DNA from: Vitis vinifera
Taxonomy: Eukaryota > Streptophyta > Magnoliopsida > Vitales > Vitaceae
Length of the DNA stretch: 64,000 nucleotides
Direction of reading: 5' to 3'
Assembly: GCF_030704535.1 (NCBI RefSeq)
Contig: NC_081822.1
Coordinates: 320,001 to 384,000 of the forward strand
Shown here: one piece after another, positions 47,522 through 60,100 of the stretch
Position numbering within the stretch: the stretch's first letter is position 1
Layout: the number at the start of each line of letters is the position of its first letter
The notes under the pieces: model-generated
Databases searched by the model: none
What the model saw: only the letters and a program-made list of their open reading frames with translations
Told to the model about the DNA's origin: nothing
Made by a program: the position numbers and the translations under genes

Positions 47522-49986
47522 TCATTGAGCAGGCTTGCTGCGCAACTTCTCCTCCTCACCCGGGGTAATTGAAGGAACGTCTCGTTTGATACCATGTTTC
47601 TTCATACAGCAATGGTAGCTGAAGAAGTACATTTTGTCTACTTTCTTTTGGTAGTCCGCTTCAAGTTCCTCCCTTTCCACAGCAAACTCACCCTTCAGCT
47701 CTTCTTTTTGCGCTGATAAACGCAACTGCAAATCCTCTCTCTGTTTTTTCTCAATGGACACCTCTGTCCAGAGTTGCCTCACCTCCCCCCTCAGTTGGGC
47801 CATCTCATCCTCCGTCTCATGCAGGCGGGCGTCCACAGATTCCTCCCGGCTCTTTGCTTCAGCAAGCTCTACCCGGAGAGCCTCGTTGTCCTCTCGAGCA
47901 GCGGATAAACTGGCTTCGGCCTGCTCCAATCTCAAGCGCAGCTCCTCTTCACTGTTTCTGCGCTGAGAGGCGAAGGCCTTCATATAATCAGCGGTCCGCA
48001 GCAGGTCAGAAAACAGATCATGTTGTTGGGCCATGTCGCGAAAACCGCTCACCAGTTGCAGAAAAACCCATAAAGCAAAAAAAAAATTTACAATCCATGT
48101 GACGAACACATCAGTATGGCGAGAAAAATCAAGAAAGCAAACTATACCATTTCCACTGCTTCGAACATTTTTGCTGAAGGCATAGCAACATCTGAGCCGG
48201 GTGGAATCCGTTTCAGCTTCTTTTCCAACTCCGCGTAGCTAAAAGAGCTAGCGGATATGCAAGTTGCATCATCAACAGGACTCCCCCCTGATGAGACATT
48301 AGAGAGTGCCCCCCCCCCCCCTCCGGGACCGAGGCCCCTTCATTCTCGACCGGCTGGGCCTCTTCAGGTAAACCCTCATCCGGGACTAGCGTCGGGGCGG
48401 TTGGGTTCTCTTCTGCCATCTCCACCTCACTACCCTCCGGATGATCATCCTGAACGGACGAGCAGTTGACTTCGATGATTTCCAAGAAACGATCCTGAAG
48501 CCGCCCGATGAGGCCAGACTTTAAGTCACGGGTCGGACGAGACGTCCTTGTAGCTGGCCCCTTCACCTGTACAAAGGCAAGGGGGTTTGGCTCGCAAGGA
48601 GGCAAACCCTGACTTTCTGCTCCCATTTCTTCCGTTGGGGGTGTCGTAGAAGGCAATGATGCAGCACAAGAGGCCCCGGCTGCGTCCGCATCCGGATGGG
48701 GAGAGTCGGGTTGATTTATTGAAGTAGCTTCTTCAGCTAGAAGAGCCAGATGTCCAGCCACTGACATGGAAGGCCCTGAATGGTTTAGTCCCACGAGACG
48801 TCCGGAGCCGCTCGAAACGGAAGGCAAGACGGCGATGTCTGGCTCTCTTATTGTTATTCCTTTATATAAGTTGAAGGGGGTATTACAACCTTCTTTGGGG
48901 GAGTGGGAAGTTTTACTTATTTTCCCTTATTCAGAACCAGCTTCTTCTTCTTCTTTTTCGCTGGGACGCCAGCAGATGGAGAGGACGCGACACGTTTACC
49001 ACCCGGAACCTTCCGCAAAAGTCCTTCTTGCCTTTTTACCTCCCACTTGTTGAGGCGGGCTTTGCATGACCGAGCATCTGCCTTCCGCACGGCCGCGTAG
49101 AATGGAAGGTCTTTAAGAACAAAATGCTCCCCAACCACCACCTCTTTGGGCAGCCGCCTCAGTAGTATGTTCAGCACGTACGGCTGGGGCTCCTAGGGTG
49201 ACCGAGTTGAGATTCTGCGCGGAGAGAAGCGTTTCACAACTCTGCTCGGCCGCCGCAATCTCAAAAAGCCTGTTCAAACGATCAAACGAGGCTTTCTCCA
49301 CCTACTCCACCAGCTTCCCCCTTTTATCCTAGTCTGCACCCAAGAAAGCAAAGCATGTCAGCCACCTAACAATGCTGACCTAAACTCACAAACCACGAAA
49401 AGACAGGAAGTAATTTAGTCATACCTGGGACCTTCAACGACTGGTTGGGGGCGAACGACCTGTTCGGATGCACTGCCAAACCCGCCCATAAGCCCTTGAC
49501 CAGCACATGTCCCTTGGCGGCCCCCTTGGTCAAATCCAGAAGGTTGGTCGCCAACTGCAGGGACGGAAGGCAAGCGACAAAACTAAAAATGTTGTTTTTC
49601 GCCTTCTTGATCAAATAGATAAAGAGAATCTCCAACAGCGACAGGTCCAAATTGAACAACATGCTCAAAATGCTGTACCCCATCAGCACCCGGACCATGT
49701 TGGGATGGATATATGCCGGAGGAATCTAGGTGAAGTGGAGAAATTCCTTGACCAAAGACGGGAGGGGGAATCGGAGCCCAGCGTTGAATTGCTCCTTGGT
49801 GAAGAAGATGGCATTATCCTCTGATTTCTCAGTCGACACGGCCTCTCCGTCTGTAAGTTCAACAAACACGTCGTTTGGGATGCTGAAGCGCTCACGAAAC
49901 TCCTTCGCACTCAACTTATCCACAGATTTCTCGGCATGAGCATCTCCGGACGAGCTAGATGAGGCAGCTTCCTTGTTCGCAGACAT
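47522..49986 (-). pseudogene. Antisense spliced gene inside the gypsy element (Transposase_28-like), broken
   Basis: It runs against gag-pol from ATG 49984-49986 (MSANKEAASSSSSGD). The first exon (49425-49986) has KEFRERFSIPNDVFVEL, a stop at 49726-49728, then MVRVLMGYSILSMLFNLDL and KGHVLVKGLWAGL, ending at a GTATGA donor. This is the plant 'putative gypsy type transposon' domain (Pfam Transposase_28). A second exon from 49333 has stops at 49329-49331 and 49302-49304 and a frameshift near 49190, then a Lys run. A third (about 48150-48835) is acidic and Pro/Ser-rich and shifted by a C13 run at 48309-48321. The last (47522 to about 48061) is a long coiled coil (RRNSEEELRLRLEQAEASLS). Such antisense genes are known from Tat elements; the role is unknown. 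Confidence 0.8.
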
Positions 49987-50679
49987 TTTTTTAGCTTGGG
50001 ACTGAAATAGAATCTGCATGGAAGAAGTACCAACAGTCAAAACATAGCAAACCGACCCCACAAGCTTAACTCTACCACAAAGAAAGATCGACAACCCACA
50101 AAAAGTACATGGGGGCAATAGAAATCCTAAACACACCTAGAAAAACAGTCAAAAACCCCCCGAAAAAACCCTAAAAACCAATGTCAACACCCAGTCGCAA
50201 GCACCTTGCCCAAGTAACCCAGAAACAACCAACAAGACAAACACAACAAGGAAAAGACAAGAAAAGCAAACATACCGAGTGTAAACTAGAAAAATAAGGT
50301 TGAAAATCGCACTGCAGTCACCGTCACGACGCGAATATTGCCGGTAGAAAACCCTATAACTTCACTCGAAAACGAAGATACGCAGAAGGCAGAAGAAAAA
50401 GCACTAAACAGGAGAAAAGCACAGAAGGAAAAATGCAAAGTGAGGGCTCAGTCTACTATTTATAGGGAGACAGCCCCTCGGTATCTCAAACGCTCAACTA
50501 CGCCATCATTGAAATGACACGCTGCCTGGGAATACCCAAAGAGGACGACTCATCATAAATGCTTTCCTCTTTCTTCGCCCCCGCTCGCCACATGGCCCAA
50601 TGAGCGCAAAAAGTAACCTCAGTTTAAAAAAAAATTATTTTTTAACCCGCCCATTTTGTTCAGGCAAAATCGCCAAGTT

Positions 50680-50693
50680 AAAAAGGGGGGCAT
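50680..50693 (+). other. Polypurine tract of the gypsy element
   Basis: AAAAAGGGGGGCAT directly precedes the TG of the 3' LTR, as needed to prime plus-strand DNA. Confidence 0.85.
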
Positions 50694-51365
50694 TGTAGGG
50701 ACCCCTCCCCCTGATGACACGTGGCACACATTTCCTGATGACACATGGCACGCATTCTCATCCGGATTTCCCCAAAGTACACGTGGCGCGCTTCTCTTAT
50801 CCGGACTCCCTCAAGGAGAGGCACACGACACTTACAGACATAACATCCGGATGACCGCCACATCGCATCCGGACGACCAACATATACTATCCGGATATGT
50901 TTGTTTGGATCATTGAATGAAGTAAGCAAGTCTTGCACGTCATCACAACAGCCTGTCATGACCCACGTTCCGCCACCTGCAGAGTGAAATGACAGGAATG
51001 AAGTGACGGCAAGTCACTTCCCACGATCTCTATCAACCGCTCGTAGGGTGATGATGGCCCTGCCACCACCTAGTGGCATCATGACAAACCAAAATATCCC
51101 CCTACCATTAAAGAGGAAAACAGAGCTTCTGGTACTATATATATGAACATTCACAAAAAAAGGAAGGTAAACTTGATATACCTAGTAAAAGACCAACTAA
51201 TTTATCTTTCCTACCATGGCTGACAAAACCATCGGAGGGTGTGTCCAGACACCCCGTCCGGACGCCTTTTGCAGGAACGACTGAACCAGAAATCTATATT
51301 GATTGAGATCATGCGTCCATCCATTTGGCAACTACGTGGATCACCAGGGACGCGAGGCCTCAACA
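50694..51365 (+). repeat. 3' LTR of the gypsy element
   Basis: Starts TGTAGGGACC, ends CTCAACA, 672 bp. It differs from the 5' LTR by roughly forty substitutions counted by eye, nearly all transitions. It also has fewer CACGTG repeat units and about 45 bp extra near 50805-50855. Confidence 0.92.
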
Positions 51366-51370
51366 TCTAC

Positions 51371-54140
51371 TATGACTTTTAATTAAATATCATAATTTTG
51401 ATCTTCCTTTTTAATTAAAAATTAGATCTTGAAATTATGTTTTTGTACGTATTTAAAATTTGAGATATGATTTTAAACTAATTTGATGAAAAAAAAAACC
51501 ATAATTTTAAGGTAGCCAATATTTCCCCCAAATTCCGAATGGAAAGAAGTATCAAATGCATTGCCCGCGTGCCTGTATTCCAGCTGTCTCTGTGTGTGTG
51601 TGAGAGAGAAGGGTACTGAAACATTTACAGAGATCGTACGAGAATCCAGGTAAGCCAAAGAATGCAAAACATTAATGGAGCAGTCCCATCATCGTACGCC
51701 AAATCAACCTTTTTCATCCACGCCCACTTCTAACATGCATTTTTCCTCCAATAATCATAGTAATTTCCGTCTGTCAACTTTCAACTCACGTTTCCCACAC
51801 GTGAAGCGCCTTATTCACTTTTCTTGCATGCCTAAGCAGCCTAACTGTAAGTCTATAACGATCTTATGTTTGTAGATGGATCATGGTCCATGGTTCATGG
51901 ATGATGGGCGCGGACTGTGGGATGAGGACTATAATATCTCATTTAAATTTTAATTCTCTAAATTATGATGATGTGAGATGCTGTAAAAGATGAAGTATAA
52001 TCAAAGTTCATTTACAATAATTAATTATCAAAATTTTAAAAAATAACATGTTTTCCTTAACGTGGATGCCAATATATTCAACACACATTAAAATAATTAT
52101 TCAAAATTATATTTGATTTTTATTTTTTTTGCATGTTATAAAGTAGAAAATAGGGGTATCGTTTGTATTTACGTACCATGTTGTAAAATCATAAGAAAGA
52201 AAACTAGTGGGCAGATATTTCTGTTAGTGGGAAGATAAAAGCTGTGAAAACCAAAGCCACATTTTCATAAATGCAGGGTGACTTATGACTTGTGAGAATT
52301 ATTGGTGGGGTGGGGGGGGCAGGGGCAGCCACCGAGTGGGTGCACAAGGTTCTCAATGCGTTGACCATCTCTTTCACTCTCCCAAAGTGGTTGCACTTCT
52401 TGTACGGACGGTACTACCCTGATGAATTGAAGGGCCCCGATTGTTTCCATTGTCGGCGATGCTGTTATCTACAGAACTGGTCAATCCTTACTATTGATGA
52501 TAGCAAAACCATCCTCCGGATTTAATATGTAATTTTAAATGTAACAAGAAAGAAGATATTCATGAATCAATAAAAAAGAGCCTTATACCAAACAATTTAA
52601 ATTTTGACAACCCAAATTACATGTTAATAATATTAGATATGTTAAGACTTCAGGCAATGAAATATAAGGGTATATATATCCTAATATTGATCATCAAAAA
52701 CTTGGATAATCAAGTGATTAATTGTCAATTGAGCAATCATCGATCAACCTCTTAAGTCTCAATGGTTACTTACAAATATTAATAGGGCAATTGATGAATT
52801 AAGCTAAAAATGGATTTAACGACTAGTTTTTTACAAAATGTTATAAATATAGTCATTGAAGTTGATCTTATGCTAGTTCCGTAGTGTTCAAATCATTATT
52901 ACTTTGAATCCCAACTTTTTTGAGCATTTTGCAGTGCATCAAACCTCAACCTGCAAACCTTATTGATTATACTCAAATTTAATAACTTTACCTGGTAAAT
53001 TTATTTTTTTAACAAATTATTTTTTATTCCAATCTCTTATAGTAACTGCAAATTGTAAAAGTGTGAGAATCATATCAAGAGGTGGTAGAGATCCTTTACT
53101 AGGTACGAAATCAAATGTATAAATTTGAATTTTTTTTTTTTTTTTTATGTTGGTTAGACTCTTAAATGAATGGAGGCTTTAGAAGAGCTCCAGAGGGTGG
53201 ACTTAGACAATATTTATTAAACCACCATAAAATTTCTATTTACACCCTCTTTTTGTATCTCTCTATTATTCTTTCGCTCTTGTTATATAAATTATAGCTT
53301 TATTTTCTAAATTTGAAAGAAAAAAATAATAGGGTTAGCACTTAGCACCCAAAACGATGGATGAGGAGAGGGGATATTTTGATGTATGGATGAGAAAGCT
53401 TTCGTAACTTGGAATAGTAAAATATCAGGAAAGAAAAGAAGTCATTTTCATCTCTTCTATTCATTCCATGCCTGGCTTGAGAGAGGGAAACTGTCAGGGA
53501 CACATCAAATAGCTACAAGTTAGAGTCAAGTCGTGTTTATGTTTTGACTAAAAAATTAAAATATTTAATTTTTTTCATTCAGCTAAAAATGACTCATTAA
53601 TATAAATTAACATAATTAAATTAAATTTATTGATAACAAATTTACTTTAATTATGTTAATCAATATCAATAAATTATTTTTAGTTGAATAAAAAAAACCA
53701 AATATTTTAATTTTTTCTATTTAATAAAAAAACAAACGTCATCTTCATTTGCATATGTTTTGTTGTCTTGTTTCTTTTCCTCTCCCGAGAGGGAGCAGGA
53801 AGCTAATTTTTGGGTATAAATAAGAGCAAACCAAAAGAAAGTAAATTATTGTGTACGAATAATGGATCACACATGCAAATGGCAAATAATGATAAGAATC
53901 AATGTCATTATTATAATGCTAGATGAAAGCAATACCAATTATGTTCTGTTCGTGTTCATATCGCCATATAACTGAAAGCCAAAATCTATCAATCATGTGT
54001 ATGAGAGAAAGCCTTTTATAGTAGTAACTAAATGCAAACTAGAGAACAAACCCTAAGTAGAGCACAAAAGAATTGCCTATTTATCTATGGAAAGAACAAA
54101 CCAAACCTCTGCGGATTGCCCAATGAATGGGAAGACAAAT
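51371..54140. other. Intergenic between the gypsy element and the PPI1-like gene
   Basis: AT-rich. A frame at 52292-52525 lacks an ATG and any family resemblance. 53480-54140 includes the probable 3' UTR of the PPI1-like gene. No transposon ends found. Confidence 0.55.
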
Positions 54141-57100
54141 TTAGAAGCCAAAGTTTCGCAGCCCAAGGCCGTAAGAGAAGCCACTGTTGCCCAACAAGAA
54201 CAATGCAAGAACAAGCAGGGCTATTAGAACGACCCACATCCATGACTGAATCCGTCTCTTGCCCCTGCTGCGAAGGGGTGGAGGTATGGATTTTGACTTG
54301 GGTTGCTTTGTAAATTGTGATGATTTGTGAGGCTTCTTTGTTATTGCCCTAGGCTTCTCAATGATTTCAGAATCCAGGGTAGTTTCAAATGAGGTTTCTG
54401 AGCTTGGCGCAGATTCTGCTTCATTGCAACCCTCAGTACCCTCTGCAGAGGATGATTTCCTTCTTTCTTTTTTCCGGGCCTTCTTCTCCCTTTCCTGCAC
54501 AAAATTATTATATTAGTGCTGTATGGTTGCGTGACTAATGGACATCTACTGACAGGCCATCTAGTGATTGCTTTAAAAGTGTTCATGAAATTGGAAAAGT
54601 TCGCAGAATGTACTCTCTGTTTCTGTTCGGCTTCCTTCTGCGCTCTTAACTCAGCTCTGGCTTGGGCCTTTTCTGCATTTCGTTTTTTCCTTTCCAGTGC
54701 CTCCTTAGCTTTGGCTTTCTCCTCCAACCGTCGTTGCTCCTTCAACTTAGCTGCTTCCTCTTCCTTTCTCAATTCCTCTGCCTTCCTGGCCAATTCCTCT
54801 TCCTCCTTTGTCTGCTTATGCTCTTCTTTAGTCTCTTCGATCTCATCCCTTCCAGAAATGGTTGCTGAGACAGCTCCAGTAGCAGATTTAGTGGGGTTTT
54901 TATTTTTTGCTGTCCGATTCTTTTGATTGGTCACATTCACCACGGATTTATCATCTGCACTCTCAGCTGTAGCAGGTACCATTTGTTTTTCTCGTTCCAC
55001 AGTCGAGACTATTAGCACAGAGCTATCCTTGGTCGGGGCAAAAAGTGACCTGCCAATTCTTTCATTTAAAAAATTGGGTATCACAGGCGGCTCCTCGTCA
55101 GGGCCAAGAGAGCGTCCATCCAAAGTCCTCAGTCTCCTGAGTGTACTCCTTGTGTTGCATCTGACGTATTCTTTCCGGAACTCGTCATTGTTGTTCCATA
55201 GTTCCATAATTGTCTCCACCTAAAAACATTGAGTTTCTGAGTATGAAACTGGAGCTGATTTGACAGATGAAGACAACAAAAAGAATTCCGACCTCACCTC
55301 ATTAACACAAAGCCGTTGAAGTGCCTCTTTATCCCCAGCTGATGCATAATCATTGGCTGCTTTCAAATTATCCTTGTACATCCTAAAGTATTTGTTCTGC
55401 AGGTTCAAGGAGTCCAAAAGGTCAATCACATTGTTTCCTTGATTTGATATATATATATTATTTTTCATGGGTTCATTTTCTAAAAGCAGATGAAAAGCCA
55501 TACACCATCAAAAGTTCAAGGAAAGTTTCCTGACCTTGCAGATAAAAGTCATTTTCAAGAGCCCAAAACTAATAAATAACACAAGCTACAAATTTAGATC
55601 AAATAGAAACCTAAACGTATGAATTCACATTTCCCCACACCTTTAGCACAAGCATTCCAATCAGTTAAGGAAAACATAGGTTTAATACAATCAACTTTGT
55701 AACTGAATTTTCAAACACAGTTGGCATGCATGATTCCTAAGTAAACAGGTAGTCTGAAATCTCAAAGACACAAAGTAGACCAAATCTGAACAATCAAGGC
55801 AAATTCCCCATGAGCACATTTGTCTAGAAAACTGTCCATGTAAACTAGAATGGTATACAGCCTAAGGAGCTAAAAAGCCTCGAAAGGCACTCCAACTTAA
55901 AAGAAGCATTTCTTAAATCCTGTCCTAGATTCAAACCCTGCCTTCAAGCTCCCTACTGCTGCTTGTCCATTACACAAAATAATAAAGAGCCAACTAAAAT
56001 CCATATTCAAGTCAATGGAAAGAAACACCTATATCTACTGACTAGAGATCGGATTTCCTTACTGCATGAGACTCTGACCAAAGTACAGAATTCCCAGGCA
56101 GCCAAACAAATCTATACAACAAGGAGCACTGACATAAACAAGTTGGACCAAGGACTGAGTCAGAAAACTACTGACAAACATAACTATTTCCACACCTGTT
56201 CCCAACTTGAATCCAGAATTTTTACAGAATATTTGTCAAAAAAAAAGATTTACCTGGAAATTTCAAACTTAGAACAATTTAAAATGAAAAAATCAGGACC
56301 ATGTTGAAGCAATTGCTAGTTTTGCCTACCATTCATGTTCCAACCCAATTTGGAACCTAGATTCTTTATGGACACACCAATCAGACAGAGTAACAAATAG
56401 ACACCACCCTTGTTACAATCAATGTGAACAGTATTGGAACTCCATTGCTCATTCTGTCAAGTAAATTATCATAAAAGATTTTACCTAGTTATTTGGTCCG
56501 TTTCATGAAGTAGTTCTATAATGACATTGTGAATGTGCATTGTCAGTTTCTCTGTGCAAGAGAGACTAACCTTAAGAAGCAATCAACTTGACATTTTTTC
56601 TCTTAAGAGATATTAATCCTACTGTTAGCATTATCAAACTTGACTGAAGAAATTGAACATAGTGGTTGTGTCAATTTTATCAAGCATTTATGCCTTCCCA
56701 TGCATCTTTGGAAGGAACTCCTAGAAGACTTCCACATGTCATCAAAAGGTCATTCACTTAATTGAAAACAAAACATCAGCACATCATGCATATATTTGCT
56801 CAGCCATCAGTTGTAAATGTTTCCATGAAAAGATTGTAGACTGTACCTTCTCGGACAATTTTTTCCTCAAACTCTGCAAATGTGTGTATGCTTCTTGACG
56901 AATATCATCTGCGGCTTTAAATCGAGCTTGCAACTCATTCAACTTTTCATTTTCATCATAATACTTCTTCTTAGCAGCTTTTGTGATCACTTCAGCTTTC
57001 TGAACCTTGTATTTGAGTGAATCCACTTCCTCCCTCAAAATCTGCAAATATTGGAAATCAAATCAGCAACTGAAAACCTAATCCACACTTATACAGAAGG

Positions 57101-60100
57101 AGAAGAGGGGTCTGATTTCTACTTTAACTCAGTTCTTAGTTTTTAGAAATTGCTTTTAAACATATTGAGCTGATTAGCTATAAATACATAATTTGATAAT
57201 TGAAGGAAATTGAGTGCAACAAGTTTCCAATTTAATCTCCACTGTTTCACATAGAAAATCAAATGATGCCTCATGCAAGGAAATTTTAACTGAAAAATAA
57301 ATGTCAGAGATGAATACCTTTGACTGCTCCTCGACTTGGGATTTTTGGTCTAAGGCCTGTTGGACTTCCTCCTGCCTACCCATATTAGAGGACAGCTGTT
57401 CACGAACATTCCTCAACTGCTTGATGTCACGAATTAACTGCTTCTCTTCTTTCAAAGGAAGGGTTTCATGTTCTATGGCATGTTCCATGTGGCGTATCTG
57501 CTTATAGGCCATATATTTATATTTAATAAAATAAACATGGTCACATAAGGACAAAAATTTGCAATAAAGATGATATGAATCCCCTAAACAGATACCAATA
57601 AAGCACAGAAATCAGCACTTACCCTGCCATCAATATCCTTGACAGACATTGCATTTTTCACTCTGTTAATCACAGACTGAACTGAATCCATTTCCTGAAA
57701 TTTTGACTTGAGCAAATCTCGGGCAGCTCTCTCTTCTGATAGTGCAGCTTCAAATTTTTCACTATACTCTTTACAAACTGCCTGTTCACATGAGCATCAA
57801 AACAATCCATCAGTAATTAAAAAAAAAAAACTTACTCTGAAAATTAACTTCAAGCTTTCCATCAGGACAACTTACCCTTTTTATTTGAATTTCCGAACGA
57901 ATTGCATCCCTACTTTTGGTCTTCTCATCAACTTGTAGCTGTGCAAGTTTGATCTCTTCCCTGACTTTTTCATCATCATACCTTGGTACCCTAATCAAGA
58001 AGTAGAATGGCCTTTTTCCAACCTCAACAGGTACATTCTGTGAATCCAAAGCATCAGTACTCAAAAACTCTAGAGAAGAAGAGGTTCCATTACCTAAAAC
58101 ACTCCTAGCTTCTTGACATGTCAATTTATCATCACTGTCTACAGAAGTAATTTGATCTCCCTCATTTCCAACATCAATGTCTTTGGTACTGATTTGATCT
58201 CCTTCAATTTTAACATCCACAGCATGTGCAACACTGTTTATTACACTTTCACTGTTAACAACAGAGTCATTCAGAACCTTGGGTTCAGATACAAGGTCTT
58301 TGTTGCTTCCAGCAGACATTTTTTCAACTTCAGATTCTGATTTCATCTCAGCAACGGCATTTGTAGGCAAGTTACTTCGATTTTCAACTGAATCCTTCAA
58401 ATCAGATGCCATAAGCACCAGATCATCAACATCACCAGGCTCACAGCTTGAACATTTAGGGGCCGCTTTTGAAGCATGGTGTTCTACATTTCCATCACCA
58501 CATGGGAATTTAATAGAACCAAAACTGATGATAGTTTCAGGTCTCACATCATTACCAGAGCAAGCTAACCTTGTATCATCTTCATTAGGGCCATTCTCAG
58601 CTTCACTTTCTGACTTTGTACCATCATCTGGACAGGAGACAACATTTGCACCGTTGATTGGGTCAAAAATTTCAACTTTAGTGTCCTGTCTTGCACCATC
58701 TGCAGCACAAGTTGGGAAATCTTCAGTAATTAGAGAAGCCCCATTTTCTTCTTGTTCTACTACTGGACCATTATCAAGACCAGTAGGCAAGCTTACAGCA
58801 TTTTCAACAGGTACATACCCAACTGTGCTTTCTGATCTCACACAGTCACTGTAGGAAGACAAGCTTTTGTCATTTTCAGAAGATACATAAAGCTCAGGTG
58901 TGGTTTGATTGCCATCAACCGAATCATTAGCAACTTCTGTTTCTGAAGGACTACATTCCATAGGCGATCCATCTCCATTTTCATCTGGTACAGACCCAAC
59001 AGCAACTTCTGCCTCCTTTTGCATATTGGTTTCAGCAGTAGGCATTTTCAAATTCAGCTCCAAGTTCACCCCAAGGTCCACTGGAGGATGTTCAGAAGGA
59101 AGGTCATTCTCCAATTCTGATGTTTGCTTTTCCTGATCCTTATCAAATGGAAGGTCTTCAGAAACCTTAATTTCAGATTCTTGATTTTCATTTGAGACTG
59201 TTTCTGGAACAGTCTCACTTTCATCCTGAACTTTCTCCTGTACGTTATTGAGCTGATGCAGGTCACATTCATCTGAGTTTGAAATCACAACTTCAAATCC
59301 CTGATTGTCTGTGACTTCTGGTATTGATTCTAAATTATTTTGCCCCTCATCCTTCTCTTCTCTAAGCTCAGTTAGAGGCAATTTGAATTCAGTGGTCTCC
59401 AAAATTGGAACTAGAAATTCCTGACTTCCAGCTATCTCCTCAGAAGGCTTGAAATTGATATGTCCATCAACTGTTGGATTCCCATTATCTAAATGCATCA
59501 ATTCACATCCAACAGCGACTGGAACCACAATTTGAGATTGTGGTTTCTCCAGTGCTATCTTAGTAGACTCTGGATCAGTTTTCTCTGAACCAGACTCCAG
59601 AATAGTTTTCTCTGAACCAGACTCCAGAATAGTTTTCTCTGAACCAGACTCCAGAATAGTTTTCTCGGCACCAGACTCCAAACTAGTTTGCTCCGCACCA
59701 GACTCCAAACTAGTTTGCTCCGCACCCGATTCCAAACTAGTTTGCTCCGCACCAGATTCCAAACTAGTTTGCTCCGCACCAGACTCCAAACTAGTTTGCT
59801 CCGCACCCGATTCCAAACTAGTTTGCTCCGCACCAGATTCCAAACTAGTTTGCTCCGCACCGGACTCCAAACTAGTTTGCTCCACACCGGACTCCAAACT
59901 AGTTTGCTCTGTATCAGACTCCAAACTAGTTTGCTCCTCCATCTTCACTACACCATTAAGCTTCTGTGGTTCAGATTCCACGTCCACTTCCGCATTGGGC
60001 TCCTGAAGCAAATCACCCTCCGGGACCAGTCCACCGGTTGATTCAACCTGCACACCGTCGTTTGAAGAGGAAACAACAGTTCCCTCAACAACGCAACAAT

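Larger units (their letters stand above)
41140..51365 (+). mobile_element. Complete but inactive Ty3/gypsy LTR retrotransposon, Tat lineage
   Basis: About 10.2 kb. Both LTRs and the 5-bp target duplication TCTAC (41135-41139 and 51366-51370) are present. The order is LTR, primer-binding site, gag, protease, reverse transcriptase, RNase H, second (archaeal-type) RNase H, integrase, antisense gene, polypurine tract, LTR. The extra RNase H after pol's own, plus an antisense gene downstream of integrase, is characteristic of the Tat group. Multiple stops and frameshifts in every gene make it non-autonomous. It lies in the spacer between SPL14 and the PPI1-like gene. Confidence 0.93.

Noticed and set aside
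52292-52525. 77-residue frame with Cys pairs (CFHCRRCC)
   Set aside because: Begins at GTG, lacks an ATG, no zinc-finger family spacing and no neighbouring exons.
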